Source: Talpa occidentalis (taxonomy: Eukaryota; Chordata; Mammalia; Eulipotyphla; Talpidae). From it: a DNA stretch of 64,000 bases. The DNA is taken from positions 82,283,106-82,347,105 of the forward strand of contig NW_023601433.1 in assembly GCF_014898055.3 (NCBI RefSeq), in the 5' to 3' direction. Numbering within the stretch: the stretch's first letter is position 1; each line of letters opens with the position of its first letter. Both the position numbers and the translations under genes were made by a program. Of the stretch, positions 32,397-42,869 are shown one piece after another. The notes under the pieces were generated by a model. The model was given only the letters and a program-made list of their open reading frames with translations. It was not told the DNA's origin and did no database searches.

Positions 32397-32729
32397 TCAT
32401 GCTGTTTACTTTTTTTTAAAGATTTATTTTATTTTTATGCATACAAGAGCTAGGGTACAGGCCATAGGTGCATGCATGTGCGTGTGCGCGTGTGTGTGTG
32501 TGTGTGTGTGTGTGAGGGGATTCACCAGAGATAGAGGGGGGAACAGAACAGGTAGATTGATTGAAATACATGGCTGAGGGGAGCAGCGGGCGAGTCAGGA
32601 GAGGTCTGCTGTGCCATGTGGGTTGCTCCCTGGCCGGGGATCGAACTCGTGCTGCAGTGGCTGCGGACAGCTTCATAGGTTGCGTCTTAACCCCTCGTGC
32701 CACTAGGGAGGCCCTCATGCTGTTTACTT
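32397..32729 (-). mobile_element. tRNA-derived SINE (Rhin-1-like) nested in L2
   Basis: Body 32412-32714 between perfect 15-bp target duplications TCATGCTGTTTACTT (32397-32411 and 32715-32729). Head words on minus: GTGGCACGAGGGGTTAAG and ACGAGTTCGATCCCCGGCC. Body: CATGGCACAGCAGACC. A (GT)n run of about 28 bases (near 32484-32513, plus strand) has grown in the element's 3' region, so the copy is longer than others. Confidence 0.96.
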
Positions 32730-32845
32730 GTTCATGCTGCCTGAGGACAGGGACCTTGTGTCCTGGTCACAGGCCTATTTTAGTGCTCTGAGCCAGGCAA
32801 GGATCATGCTAATGACTTGTCCACTGAATGAAATAGTGAAGGAGG
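32730..32845 (+). repeat. L2 3' end, right part
   Basis: TGCCTGAGGACAGGGACCTT, TAGTGCTCTGAGCCAGGC and ACTTGTCCACTGAATGAA are the decayed L2 3' terminus and continue the relic to the left of the SINE. Confidence 0.7.
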
Positions 32846-32849
32846 GTCT

Positions 32850-33920
32850 ACCCCGTATCAGACTGGGGGCAATAGGATCCGAGCAGGGAAGTAAGCACAT
32901 AAAATAGCCTCAAGATAGCAGGCATGGGTGGTGTTGATGTTAGAGGCAGGCTCTGCAGACAGAGATGCTGGATAGTCCTTTGGAGGGCCAGAAGCTCTGG
33001 GGAGTTTTCCTCCTGCGCCTTTAAGACTGAAAAGTGTTTGTTTGGATGCTGGGAAGGAATGGGCAAAGCATTTCCAGCCAGGGGTGTGCTGGAGCTTGGT
33101 GAGAGTTTGAGACTTTGCTCCAGAGACCAGGACTCCATGATTTGGTCCAGAGTCGGAGGCACTAGACAGAGGCCATGCAGCACTGTAAGTAAAGTTGGAT
33201 GAGGTTTGGGGACTTGAGGCCCCTCATACAGCTCCCTGGGCAGTGCTGGCACACGTAGGTGCTCAGCTTCCAGGAGTCAGGGAAACTGACCAGCAACTCT
33301 TGAGTAGAGCCTTCGAGAAGCCCCCATTGTCCTTCACTCTCCAGAGCCAGACTTTTTCTGCCTTTGCAGAGTTCTCTTTACTTCTGTGGTCTGCAGCCTA
33401 TCCCATAACATTGTGTAAACATGGTTTTGTGTGGTCGAAATGTATTTTAAAAATGTCACTAATTACCCCATGGCCTGTAACCACTCTTTCAGGGACATAA
33501 TTGGTCTGTCATGTGAATTCCTAATTTGGGGCCTTGGAGAATGGGGCGGCAGCGGCGGGGAGGGCTCAGAGTCTTGAGGCCTCCTGGCTACTTCTCTCTC
33601 TGGAGGTCCAGAGGAGCCATGGGGTCCCCTGCATCAGCGGGAGGAGGAGAGTTCTCAGGCCACACCCGGACTCTGGGGCTGGGCCTCCAGGAGCCTGGAT
33701 TCACAGTCGGGGCTCTCAGCTACTGAGCTTAATGGGAACCAACTGCCCAGCCCCTCCCCCACCCTCATGCCCAGCAGAACGTGCTCCCTTCAAACTCAAA
33801 CCACTCACAGATGTGGGTCTCCAGGTCCCCACTTTCCTTTTCTCCCCCAATCTGGCCGCTTGGTTCTGCTAGACTATAACATCTCCCATCTGCTAGGAGG
33901 CCCAGGCCTGAGAATATAGT
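32850..33920. other. Non-coding, GC-rich in parts
   Basis: Frames of 92-134 codons overlap on both strands (32848-33252). None is domain-like. No exon was supported. Confidence 0.35.
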
Positions 33921-33923
33921 TTC

Positions 33924-34198
33924 TTTTTTTTTTTTTTTTTAAGATTTATTTATTTATGCATACAAGAACTGGGGTACAGTCCAGAGGTGCGGGGGGTGAG
34001 AGGATTCACCAGAGACAGAGTGGGGAACAGAATAGGCAGATTGACCGAAGTACACTGCTGAGGGGAGCAGCGGGTGAGACAGGAGAGGTCTGCTGTGCCA
34101 TGTGGGTCACCTCCTGGCCGGGGATCAAACTCGTGCTGCAGTGGCTGCCCATGGCTTCGCAGTGCTGTGCTTAACCCCTTGAACCACCAGGGAGGCCC
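33924..34198 (-). mobile_element. tRNA-derived SINE (Rhin-1-like), full length
   Basis: T-run on plus, then AAGATTTATTTATTTATGCA, GGATTCACCAGAGACAGAG, ACTGCTGAGGGGAGCAGCGG, CATGTGGGTCACCTCCTGG, GGGATCAAACTCGTG and ACCACCAGGGAGGCCC. Target duplications are not clean; the flanks share only a TTCTTT-type word. Confidence 0.93.
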
Positions 34199-34434
34199 TA
34201 CCCTTATGTTCTTTAGAAAACTGGTGTAAAAATGACGCAGCAGTGGGGAGTTTGCATCAGGAGAGAAGGTGCACCCCATGAGTGGGCTCAGATGCTTGTG
34301 GGTCTGTCCTCTGCTCTGTCAAATAGCAGCCCCATGGTTGGTTATGCTGGTTCAGATCTCCTGTGTGCCAAGGGCTGAGACAGTAGGCCCATCACCGGGG
34401 GACTGCTCTTGCTTTGCTGTTATCACCACCTCAT

Positions 34435-34530
34435 TTAAGTCATTGTGGAACCTGGGAGCAATTAAATGACTTGCCCCAGGTGCCTGGCTGAAAGTGGCAA
34501 GCCTGGAGGTGAACCCAGGTCCCCTTGAGC
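34435..34530 (-). repeat. MIR-like fragment
   Basis: AATTAAATGACTTGCCCCAG, GTGGCAAGCCTGGAGGTG and AACCCAGGTCCCC are decayed reverse MIR words. Confidence 0.5.
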
Positions 34531-34534
34531 TTTA

Positions 34535-35469
34535 CCTCTTCATCCTAGCTGGCTTCACGGGGAAGGGACTAAGGCTGTGGGCACAAAGGAAGATTATAGG
34601 GGCTCCGTCACAAGGAAAGAGGGCAAATGCACAAAGCAGGTTTTGGGGAGAAGGGAAGTACTGGGGGGGGAGGGTTGGGTGCCCAGGAAGGGGACATCTA
34701 CCAGGCAAGAGAAAAGAGACGCAGAAAAAGAGCAAATATTTTTGTTTATAGCCCTGAAAAAAACCAAAAGAATGAACTGGTGATTCTGATATTTTTGGGT
34801 GGCCCGTTCTCTTACTGCCATAGCAATAAAACAATTATAAAGCTATGAACATCTTAACACTTTCTGTAATAGCACTAATAAAAAATTACCCAGTGGATAG
34901 CTCTCCTTGGAGCACTCTGAAAGAGCTCCTTGCTGTAGGAGAACACCTCTTGTTTATGAAATGATTAATCATTAGTTTTTCATGATCAAACTGACTCACA
35001 GCTTTTAAACAAAATTTGGAAATTTAGAAAATAGATGAAGTTGAAAAAATTAATCTAGTTCTTCTGTCCAAACATCACCACACTGAGCATTTTGGAGTGT
35101 TTCCATTACTGTCTTTTTTTTTCTCTAGTAGTTAAAAAAAGGCATCATTCTTGTGATCCTTAAAGGTAATGCTGTAAGTAGCCTGCAGTTTCCTGGTGTA
35201 TTTTAACACCGACATTTCTGTATTATAGTTTTTATGAACAAATTTGCAACATCTCATCAAAGGAAGGCTGTCCCTGTAATGCTGATAATGGAGTCTCTAA
35301 TTCCTCACTTTCACTGAGAAAGTGGCAGCGAGCATCTCTTTCTGCGTGGAGGGTTTTCCCTTATCGCCTCCTGGCCCCTCCTTCGGGATCTCCTTGCTCC
35401 CTCTTCTGCCTTGTCCTAGTGCTTGTGACTCTGCCTTGGAGGAATTCCACAGAGACCAATCTAAGGCCC
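34535..35469. other. Non-coding, AT-rich, possibly single-copy
   Basis: Frames of up to 100 codons near 34494-34848 are not domain-like. The part 34850-35300 is AT-rich without a recognised repeat. Confidence 0.35.
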
Positions 35470-35492
35470 TTTTTTTTTTTTTTTTTTTTTTT
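35470..35492. repeat. Homopolymer T run, 23 bases
   Basis: Uninterrupted T run. I looked for a retro-insert on the minus strand with flanking duplications and found none convincing. Confidence 0.9.
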
Positions 35493-36500
35493 GACTAAGA
35501 CACCCCAGTGACATCTTGAGGTCCTGCTGATCTTTCAGTTTCACGACTAAGGGGCCAGCAGATAGCCATTTAGGATTCACCGAACAACCTCTACAGAGTG
35601 TGGACTTAGAGTGTGGAGCTGCCGGTGCAATCTCAATGCACAGCTGCTGGGCCTTCCTCGCACGGAGTCACGGTCACAGCCACCCCAGGATGTGGCCCCT
35701 CTCTGATTTTCAACTTTTGTCTGGGAACTGACCCTCAAAGGTCTCAAAGGGGACCCCTGACTCTTCGGGGGGTGGTCCAGGCGACCCATCCTCCCCGGGA
35801 ACGCCATCCAACCTGAAGGGTTCCAGCGCCCAGCTTCTGCGGGACAAAGGCAGCACATGCTCATTGTTTGAACTCCTTGGACTGAACACTTAAGTGTCCA
35901 AGGAAGCATTAAAGCTCTCCGCCTCCTCCTGCCACTTCTCTCCGACAAAGCTTTTATAGGGAGCACGAGCGCCCATAAATAACAGACCAACCTATAAATA
36001 AATACAGCTGGGAGCCCACAAAAGCCCTTGACAAATGCTGTTTATTTAATTTCTCAAGTGTGGTCCATTTGAGATCCAATTGGAAAGGCCCACTAAGCTT
36101 TTAAAAGGCCAGCTTATGTGCTTAATCTCGATTCCCCCTTTGGAGGGGCCATCCTGCCATCCCCACACCTGCTTAGTTCACGAAAGCCGTGGTTGTCTAC
36201 AGAGGTGGGGTTCTGGGACAAAGAAGACTACCTTAGGCCTTAGGCCCCTCTCCACAAAGTCACGTTATTAATCTCACTCCAACCTCGCTGGTCTGAGCCA
36301 TCCTCATTACTCATTTGCCAGGTGGGGAGGTCTAGGTCCCCCCTATCTATAGAGGAGTAGAAAATAGCAGTGACAGCAACGTGGAGCCAGTGTGGACCTC
36401 TGGCACTGGGGTGTCTGAATCACTGATTATCTCAGAGGCAAACAAACAGGGCAGCGCCTCACAGGAGAGCGTGTTGTTAATATCATCCAGTGGGTGACTC
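35493..36500. other. Non-coding; MEF2-like site and AT-rich cluster
   Basis: CTATAAATAA at 35992-36001 fits the MEF2 consensus YTAWWWWTAR. It sits in an AT-rich region (35950-36110) with further CATAAATAAC and TTTATTTAATTT words. No exon. Confidence 0.4.
35992..36001 (+). promoter_or_regulatory. MEF2-type motif
   Basis: CTATAAATAA fits YTA(A/T)4TAR exactly. A 10-base AT motif is common by chance, so this is weak on its own. Confidence 0.25.
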
Positions 36501-36504
36501 TTTC

Positions 36505-36765
36505 TCATCACTTTCCTGCCCCAGGACCTTTGCTCATGCTCTTCCCTGTGCTAGAGGCAATATCCTTTTCCTCATGTTCATTGAACAAATTTGATCCATC
36601 TTGCAAGTAGCAGCTCATATGCCACTTCTTCTGGGAAGTGTTCCTTGCTGGATCTTTTGCTCCCCGAACCCCAAGAAACAGACAACCTGTTTCCCTGTGA
36701 TACTTTGAGTATCTAACACCTGTCCTTTGTAGTTCTACCCACCATCTCAAATTGTTCTCTGTGTG
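36505..36765 (+). repeat. L2 fragment
   Basis: TGCCCCAGGACCTTTGCTCA, TGCTCTTCCCTGTGCTAGAG, GCAGCTCATATGCCACTTCT and GGAAGTGTTCCTTGC follow L2 order. Confidence 0.75.
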
Positions 36766-36889
36766 TGTATTTGTCACTTGTCTTTGTTGCTCATGTTAAC
36801 ATCACTTCTCACCTGTTACCCCCAAATCTGAGCCACCATCACCTCTCACATGAGCAAATGCAACAACCTTTGCCACAGCAGGTGGAGAG

Positions 36890-37130
36890 CACTTTGAAAC
36901 ACATGGTGTGTCTCCTCTGCCCAGAACCTTCCAGGGCCTCCTTTCTCACCCCTAGAAAAAGCCAAAGTCCTCAAAGTCTTGGACTCTGACCTTTCTGACC
37001 TCATCTCTTCTCCCCCACTCCCCTTCCCCTGTTCAGCCACACTGGTCTCCCTAAGGTTCTGGAAAATTCTGAGCACACTCCTCCTGTTCCCTCACGAAGC
37101 TGTGGGGCTCTCTTCATTACGGTCAAGTTC
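36890..37130 (+). repeat. L2 fragment (more upstream part)
   Basis: CAAAGTCCTCAAAGTCTTGG, CTGACCTTTCTGACCTCATC and CAGCCACACTGGTCTCCC resemble the region of L2 before that seen at 36505, so this is a separate insertion. Confidence 0.6.
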
Positions 37131-37213
37131 TTGCTCCCACAGGGTCTTATCCCAGAGTTCTTCCCATGACCTTTTACCTCCTCCTCAGTAATCTTCATTT
37201 GTCTGGTTTTGTT

Positions 37214-37350
37214 TTCCCATGGAATTTTTCTTTTTTTTTCTTTCAATATATTTATTTACTTTCTTATATCATTGTTCATTCTTGTACAGTAATTGGTTTC
37301 TCTCTTTAGGTATAATCCCTATAGTTTTCCCACTTCCTATGGAATTTTTC
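37214..37350 (-). mobile_element. Unidentified 103-bp retro-insert with poly(A)
   Basis: Body 37231-37333 between TTCCCATGGAATTTTTC (37214-37230) and TTCCTATGGAATTTTTC (37334-37350), 16 of 17 identical. Read on minus it ends in AATAAA (37251-37256 on plus) about a dozen bases before a poly(A) tail. That is the mark of L1-mediated retrotransposition of a 5'-truncated RNA. I do not recognise the source; it could be an L1 3' end or a host mRNA 3' UTR. Confidence 0.8.
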
Positions 37351-37500
37351 TCATTGAATATGTTTGACATATAACATTACATAAATTGAAGGTGTGCAAG
37401 GTGTTCATTGGATACACTCATAGATTGTAACTTGATGGCCCTAGTGACTTGGCATCTCATGTGCTTCTATCATCACGTCACATGTCTTCCATTTCTCCAG
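37351..37500 (-). repeat. Old LINE-1 fragment
   Basis: TTTGACATATAACATTACAT, AATTGAAGGTGTGCAAGGTG and CATTGGATACACTCATAG match the reverse 3' UTR of old L1. Confidence 0.65.
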
Positions 37501-37504
37501 TTCA

Positions 37505-38140
37505 TTGCTGTTCCCCGCACAGCCTATGGGCCAGCTTCCTGGTCTACCTCATTCCCTCGCTCAGTCCTTGCCACACAGGAGGTGCTCTATTCAAATAGCT
37601 GGCATACAGGGATCTCATATTTTTAAAAACACAGCTCCTTAGGCAGGTTTGGCAAACAAACAGGACAGTTGATTTCTTGGAGTAGAATTTCTGGAGCTGG
37701 AACAGGGTTTGTCAGCCAATGTCTCTCCCTCTTGTCTTTCTTTCCAGCTTCTAGAAATGCTTCTACAGTGAAGATTTTAGAAATTCCTGGTGGAGTATGG
37801 TCAGCAGGCAGGGAGGTTCTGCCTTAGAAAAAGATGGTGAGAAAAATGGAACCATTTGGAAAAAAAGGAGTCAGTGAGAAGTGGTCACACTGGGCAGACA
37901 ATTGGTCACAAGCTGCTGAAGGTCAATGGCTCAGGAACCCTGTGGTATGTGGGCTTGTCTGCCAGCTATCTAAAGAGCAGCAGGGACAGAGTCAACCTAA
38001 GGTGAGGTTGTGCAGGATGAGCAGGAGCATCCGGTTTTAGCCATCATCAAATCCACCAGGGACTCTTGTGTGAGACTCTTTCATGGCTGAGGTCTTTGTC
38101 ACCTACATGAAAAAGTCCCAGCTTGGTTCTTATTCCATAA
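37505..38140. other. Non-coding, no recognised repeat
   Basis: No exon or repeat family recognised. Confidence 0.35.
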
Positions 38141-38149
38141 GGGAAAATA

Positions 38150-38290
38150 GAATAATGGAGAAAGTGTGAACTTCGAGCTCAGATGATGCCAGGTTCAAAT
38201 CCTGAATAAAGATTCAAACCACTTACTAGCCATTTTCATGATCTTCTTTGGGGGAGTCACTTTACCTCTTCAAGTTTTATTTTCCTCAGA
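38150..38290 (+). repeat. MIR fragment
   Basis: GTGTGAACTTCGAGCTCAG, CCAGGTTCAAATCCTGAAT, ACCACTTACTAGCC and AGTCACTTTACCTCTTCAAG run in sense MIR order. Confidence 0.75.
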
Positions 38291-38379
38291 AGTATTCATG
38301 CCTCCCTCCAAAGATTGGCTTACCCCCTGGACATCATTCAATGCCCACTTCTCATTACACTCCAGCTTCACTGGTTTCT

Positions 38380-38770
38380 TTCTAGTCATTGAAGCAGTCC
38401 TGCCTCAGGACCTTTGCACTGCTCTTCTTCCTGATAGAATTTTCTGTTCCTAATCCTTCATTACCAGTTCCTTTTCATCATTTATGTCTCAAGTCAAATG
38501 TCACCTCCTCAGAGAGGCCCTCCCTGACTACTCTCAAAAATTCCTTTAGGCACCTCCTAGGCTGTCACTATATTATATTTTCATTATTACATTTATCACA
38601 TCTAAAAGTATCTTCTATATGTATTTATTCACTTGTTTGCTGTTTGTCTTTTTCCTCCACAGAAATTAAGTCATGTGAATAGGTAGTTTCTCTTGTTCAG
38701 TGCTGTGTCCTCAGTTCCCAAAATGGTGTCTGGTACATAATAGGTACTCAACAAATATTTTCTGGAGCAA
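38380..38770 (+). repeat. L2 3' end, well preserved
   Basis: TGCCTCAGGACCTTTGCAC, CAAATGTCACCTCCTCAGAG, AGGCCCTCCCTGACTAC, ATTATTACATTTATCAC and GTAGTTTCTCTTGTTCAGTG, then GTGTCTGGTACATAATAGG, make up almost the whole L2 3' region. Confidence 0.9.
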
Positions 38771-38799
38771 GGGATAAGTGATTTGTTGTAAGGAAGAAA

Positions 38800-39275
38800 T
38801 GGTTTGTCTCAGAGTAACTGCAAAAGTGACTATGCTTCTCTACCCCTTCTCTCCCCGTGCAGCAAGTTTTCAGCTCCTTCCAACCCAAGGTAGAGTCCAT
38901 TGCCTCTACTCCTGAATCTCAGCTGGGCTAGTGGCATTGGGTCAATGAAATGCTGCAAAGGACTGCATGCCTGTTCTAAGTCTCAAGAGATCTTGTGTGT
39001 TTCTAGCTCTTGAAAACTTGACTTTACTATGAGAGACATGTGGTGCAGTCACCCTAACTGTCAGTCAATACCCAGATACATGAGTGAAGTCAAACTATAC
39101 TAGCAACCTCTAGTCAAACTAGCAAACAGGAACACAGATCCTGGAGAGCACCCAGCCAGCTGAGATCAGATAAGCTTGGGCCAGACCAGCAGCACCACCC
39201 AACAGAGACAGAGAATCTTGAAAAACCACTGAGTTTGGGGTTAACTTATTATGCAGCAGTAGCTGACTGATACAT
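38800..39275 (+). repeat. Old LTR-like interspersed repeat
   Basis: Contains GCAGTCACCCTAACTGTCAG, AGAATCTTGAAAAACCACTG and TTATGCAGCAGTAGCTGACT, words I associate with an old mammalian LTR-type repeat that I cannot name with confidence. Strand is by reading direction of the remembered words. Confidence 0.4.
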
Positions 39276-39639
39276 GGAATATGTACACACACAGAAATAC
39301 CCGCTCACACACATATATGCATGTGGCTTGGCACATAGTGGATGCTCTATAGATGGTAAGTTATTAATGATCTCATAGGTATGTATTATTTGGTCTTTGA
39401 AAGGACCTCTTCCATCTGGGGAGCCATAACTTTGACCATGAGATGTGTGACCATATGTTCACCAAAAGATGTGCCTCCCCTCCAGACCCTGGGCAGTGCA
39501 TTTCTGCTATTAGCAAATATCCTTCCAGCCTTGCACTTGGTCCCTTGACCTCAGGGTCAGAGGAGCATTGAGGAGCCTTCTGCAGATCTGGCTCTTTGTT
39601 TGACCTGAATAATACATGCATTTTCCTCTTTCTATGATG

Positions 39640-39850
39640 TTTTTAGGCCTCTGATTTATGGCAATGAACATGCCCCTCCGTTTGCCCTGGCTTTTGTTAA
39701 TGACCTATTGTGAATTATCCATGAAAGAAATGTTAAATGAGCTAATTAGGCATTAACCTTACATTATAGATCAACCACACAATTGGATCCTTCACAGCTA
39801 CGAATGTGACAGCACAAGGCATTAAGTATTGATGGTCCCAGGAAGGGCAG
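39640..39850. other. AT-rich segment, candidate conserved non-coding element
   Basis: Contains ATTATCCATG, TGAGCTAATTAGGCATTAAC and similar homeodomain-type cores without any recognised repeat. Conservation is not shown by this window. Confidence 0.25.
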
Positions 39851-39929
39851 AGAGAATGGGGTCAGGGGAGCAGTGCCCAGCAGGGGAGGGAAACCTTGAC
39901 GATGCTTCATGAAAGCTGGCTGATGGGGG

Positions 39930-40105
39930 GATCAATGGGATGGAGTCAAACAGCCTGGAGTTTGGATCCCAGTATGTCTATGTATTAACTGTGTGATCTC
40001 ATGATGTAGGGATGATAACTGTCTCGTGGGTCTATGAGAGATAAGTACTACCCTATGTCACAAGAGCCTGCCATGTGTTGACCCTTAAATAATATTTTTT
40101 CTCTT
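39930..40105 (+). repeat. MIR fragment
   Basis: GAGTCAAACAGCCTGGAGTT, GTATTAACTGTGTGATCTC and GGATGATAACTGTCTCGTGG are in the sense order. Confidence 0.7.
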
Positions 40106-40329
40106 CCCTCTCCTTTTGGAAAATTTGTCATTTAGAGTTGAGAATGAAAGACAAGCAAAGACAAGCCGTGACTCATTCCTGATAGAATTAAGTTCTCACC
40201 CTGAACTTGAGGGATGCACAGATTAGCCAAGTGAAGTTCCATAAAATGCTTCTATGTGATCTTGGATAATAATGATGATGTTGGTCTATCTGTCTCTTTG
40301 TCTGTCTATCTAGAACTTGCAAGAAGATA

Positions 40330-40470
40330 TTCTTACCCATAAGCTAATTTGATTGGCAGAACATGCCCTAGAGGTGATAAGGGCAAGCTTTACTTTCTCC
40401 ATCTAACGGGTGGGAGATTAAGACTCAGAAAGGGAAAAATGCCTTGCCCAGGAGCCAGGAGAGGAATCTT
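40330..40470 (-). repeat. MIR fragment
   Basis: TTTACTTTCTCCATCTAACG, GGTGGGAGATTAAGACTCAG and ATGCCTTGCCCAGG give the reverse MIR core. Confidence 0.6.
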
Positions 40471-40474
40471 GGTC

Positions 40475-40955
40475 TTGAATTCCAAGTCTTGGGTGGGTTT
40501 CCATGATGCCACTTGACCTCTCTTGGAAACATTTCCCCTTTCTGACAGTCCTCAGTTACACAGGGGTGTGTGTGGGAAGACATGTTTTCTGCACCCCCTT
40601 CCCAGGGAAACAGCTTGCCCGGGTCCTGGCGCTCTAGTCCGCCATGTTGTGTGTCACACGACCTGACTCCCGTCATCCACCCCAGCCCAACCGGAGGGGA
40701 GAAGGCGCCTGATCCAGGGCAGCTGGTCAGGGTTTTTGACCTCCTGCCTTCCAGCTGACAAGGTCTCATCTCCCGTAGGGGTGAGCCTTGCTCCACAAGA
40801 TTCTCCTTCAGAAATTTGAACTAAATGGAGCCAAATGTGAGGAAGGACAAGACACCAAGGTGGTGCTGGGGCGGACGGAAGCCCACACAGGGCGACTTGC
40901 TGAGGGAATGGAGCAGTGACAGAGCTGGGGGTGATGAAGCTGATTGGGGGCAGAC
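40475..40955. other. Non-coding, no recognised repeat
   Basis: A 123-codon minus frame (40425-40796) and an opposed 62-codon plus frame have no domain. Likely chance. Confidence 0.35.
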
Positions 40956-40959
40956 AAAA

Positions 40960-41130
40960 GCAGCAGGGGTAGGAGGAGAGAGAGGAGGAGGGGAGAGGAT
41001 AGGAGGGGAGAGGGAAGCTAAAGAATGGGGTGGAGGAGGGAGGGAAGTTATGGAGGGAGGGAAGGCCAGGGAGGGGAGCTCAGAGGGATGGAAAGGACAG
41101 GAACGGGTGGGGGAGGGGCTGAGGGCTGGG
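40960..41130. repeat. Polypurine tract, about 170 bp
   Basis: Nearly all A and G on plus (GGAGGAGAGAGAGGAGGAGG-type), with very few pyrimidines. Poly-GGA of this size can form triplex or G-quadruplex structures. The 115-codon frame here is a by-product. Confidence 0.85.
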
Positions 41131-41473
41131 GAGGTGGCTTCGGGGTCTCGCCTATTCTGGTTCCACTTCTAGCCGCTGTAAACCACCCTCCCTTTTGTTT
41201 CGAGCTCGTCAGGGAACTTGCTTGACACAGTGATTTTCCAAGTCAAATTCGTGCCAAGCCTTGAGACGGTGACACAGGGATCATTGTTCTTGGATGCTTC
41301 GCGTTCTATTAACACCAAAAATAAATCTCCATTACGGACAAGTGGCGGGTGAAGTTTGGTGTGCAAAATCTTGCTGTGGCTTTCTCTCCTCGGGGATGTT
41401 TGTGAGGGACAAGCACGTTTGAAAACACCCAATGGCTCTTTTTCTCTTTTTCCTTCTTTGAGCCTGAAATTAG

Positions 41474-41587
41474 TGAAGATGTTTGGAGCAGCAGCCGAGT
41501 GGCACCCTTGGGTGCTGGTAGCGATGTCCGTCATTCTCTCAGGAGTGTGGGGTCGGGGCTGCGCCTGCATTCTCCCCACGTCCAGAG
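41474..41587 (+). CDS. Weak candidate coding exon, product not recognised
   Basis: A pyrimidine tract (about 41436-41459) leads to a TAG acceptor at 41471-41473. The exon would start TGAAG and contain ATG at 41479, then 36 codons, then AG|GTGGGT donor at 41588. The peptide starts MFGAAAEWHPWVLVAMSVIL and has a hydrophobic stretch (residues 11-25) that could be a signal peptide, followed by cysteines. I do not recognise a family. No other exon with matching phase was found within the window, so chance is the leading alternative. Confidence 0.12.
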
Positions 41588-41769
41588 GTGGGTTCCCGGC
41601 ACAGACGTGCTAAGAGTCCTGTCTCAAAGAAAAGGCATGGGAGACCTAGCGGCTGAGGTGGTCCTGTCTCCCTGCACACCCTCCTCTTGGACTCCCTTCT
41701 TCCTAACTCCCTTCTCCACCAGCCTGTCTTTTTTATTCCTTCTATTAGGCTTTACCTCTTTCCACTGTC

Positions 41770-42000
41770 TCTTTGACTTTAAAAGAAAATGGTGCAACAT
41801 ACACTAACATACAATTGACTATTTTAATCATTTGTAAGCATAGCATTCAGTGGCGCTAAATCCATGCACATTGTTCTGTCACCATTACTACTGCCATCTC
41901 CAGAACCTTCTCCTCACCTGAACAGAAACTCCGTCCCCATTCAACACTCGCTTTCCATTCTCCCACTGTCTATGATTTATGATGAGGGGCTGCTGACTAG
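41770..42000 (-). repeat. Old LINE-1 (L1M-type) fragment
   Basis: CATACAATTGACTATTTTAA, TTTGTAAGCATAGCATTCAG, TCCATGCACATTGTTCTG, CTCCAGAACCTTCTCCTC and AACAGAAACTCCGTCCCC are reverse 3' UTR words of old L1. Confidence 0.8.
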
Positions 42001-42004
42001 GAGT

Positions 42005-42145
42005 AATGGCTGTCCGTGGTCAGCAAGCCTGGCTCCTGGTCCCCGGGTGGGCAGGACTGGGGAGACGGAGTAGAGAAAGCCTTGGTGCCATGTGATGGAG
42101 GGTGACAGTCAGAGGGGGGGGCCCTCTTGGTGGAGGCAATGGCTG
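42005..42145. other. Non-coding, G-rich in part
   Basis: G-run near 42114-42121. Nothing else recognised. Confidence 0.4.
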
Positions 42146-42149
42146 TAGA

Positions 42150-42265
42150 AGGGAGAGAGCGAGCAGGCCCACACGGTCTGAGGCCAAATCTGGCCTCTCA
42201 CCTTGCCAGCCTCAGTTGCCTCATCTGGAAAATGGCGATGATGCCTCCTGTGTTCTACCCGCAGC
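42150..42265 (+). repeat. MIR fragment
   Basis: CAGCCTCAGTTGCCTCATCT and GGAAAATGGCGATGATGCC form the sense MIR core. Confidence 0.7.
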
Positions 42266-42269
42266 AGAA

Positions 42270-42865
42270 AGGGAGCCGCAGACCAGGCGCACAGGTGCCA
42301 GCTGAGTCTTAGCTCCTTTCCGTCACGGCACAGACCTTAAATAGCCCAGGCCGTGAGGACTTAGGGCTTCCCCACAGGTTTCAGCTGTGAAGTCTTCAAG
42401 TTTAATCGCAGGTTTGCTTTAGCAGGGCTGAAGGCGCAGAGGCCTCAGGCCTCCAATTTCCTGCAGGAAAGTCGCTCTCTGTGGCTCCCTGCCTGGGGAG
42501 ATGGTACTGGGTAGTGAGACGGGGTGGCTTGGACCCCACCTTCCACACATCCTTCACCTTCAGGTCCCATGTCTGCATCTTCCAGTTGGAAAGCTGCCTC
42601 GGAAGCCTTTTGAGCAAAGCTGATCTTTCCTTTTATGCTCTCCTTCTCCTTGACTAAGTGAGGGTCCCTTCCTCCCAGCGACACTGGGAAACCTGCCTCT
42701 GAATGGCATCCCGTCCGCTGAGAGGTCTGGGCACCCGGTTACCTGGGGACTGGCGGGAATTTTCCAGACACCAAGGACACAAGCTTTTCTTGTGTTCTAG
42801 ATGAGGAATCTGAGCCCATTCATTTATCTAGCAGAAGGCGGGCGAGGCCTGTCCCTGTGGCTCAC
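42270..42865. other. Non-coding, no recognised repeat
   Basis: Overlapping minus frames of 71-79 codons have no domain. Confidence 0.35.
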
Positions 42866-42869
42866 TTGA

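Noticed and set aside
35470..35492. T23 run as a possible retro-insert tail
   Set aside because: No flanking duplication longer than about six bases and no AATAAA next to it.
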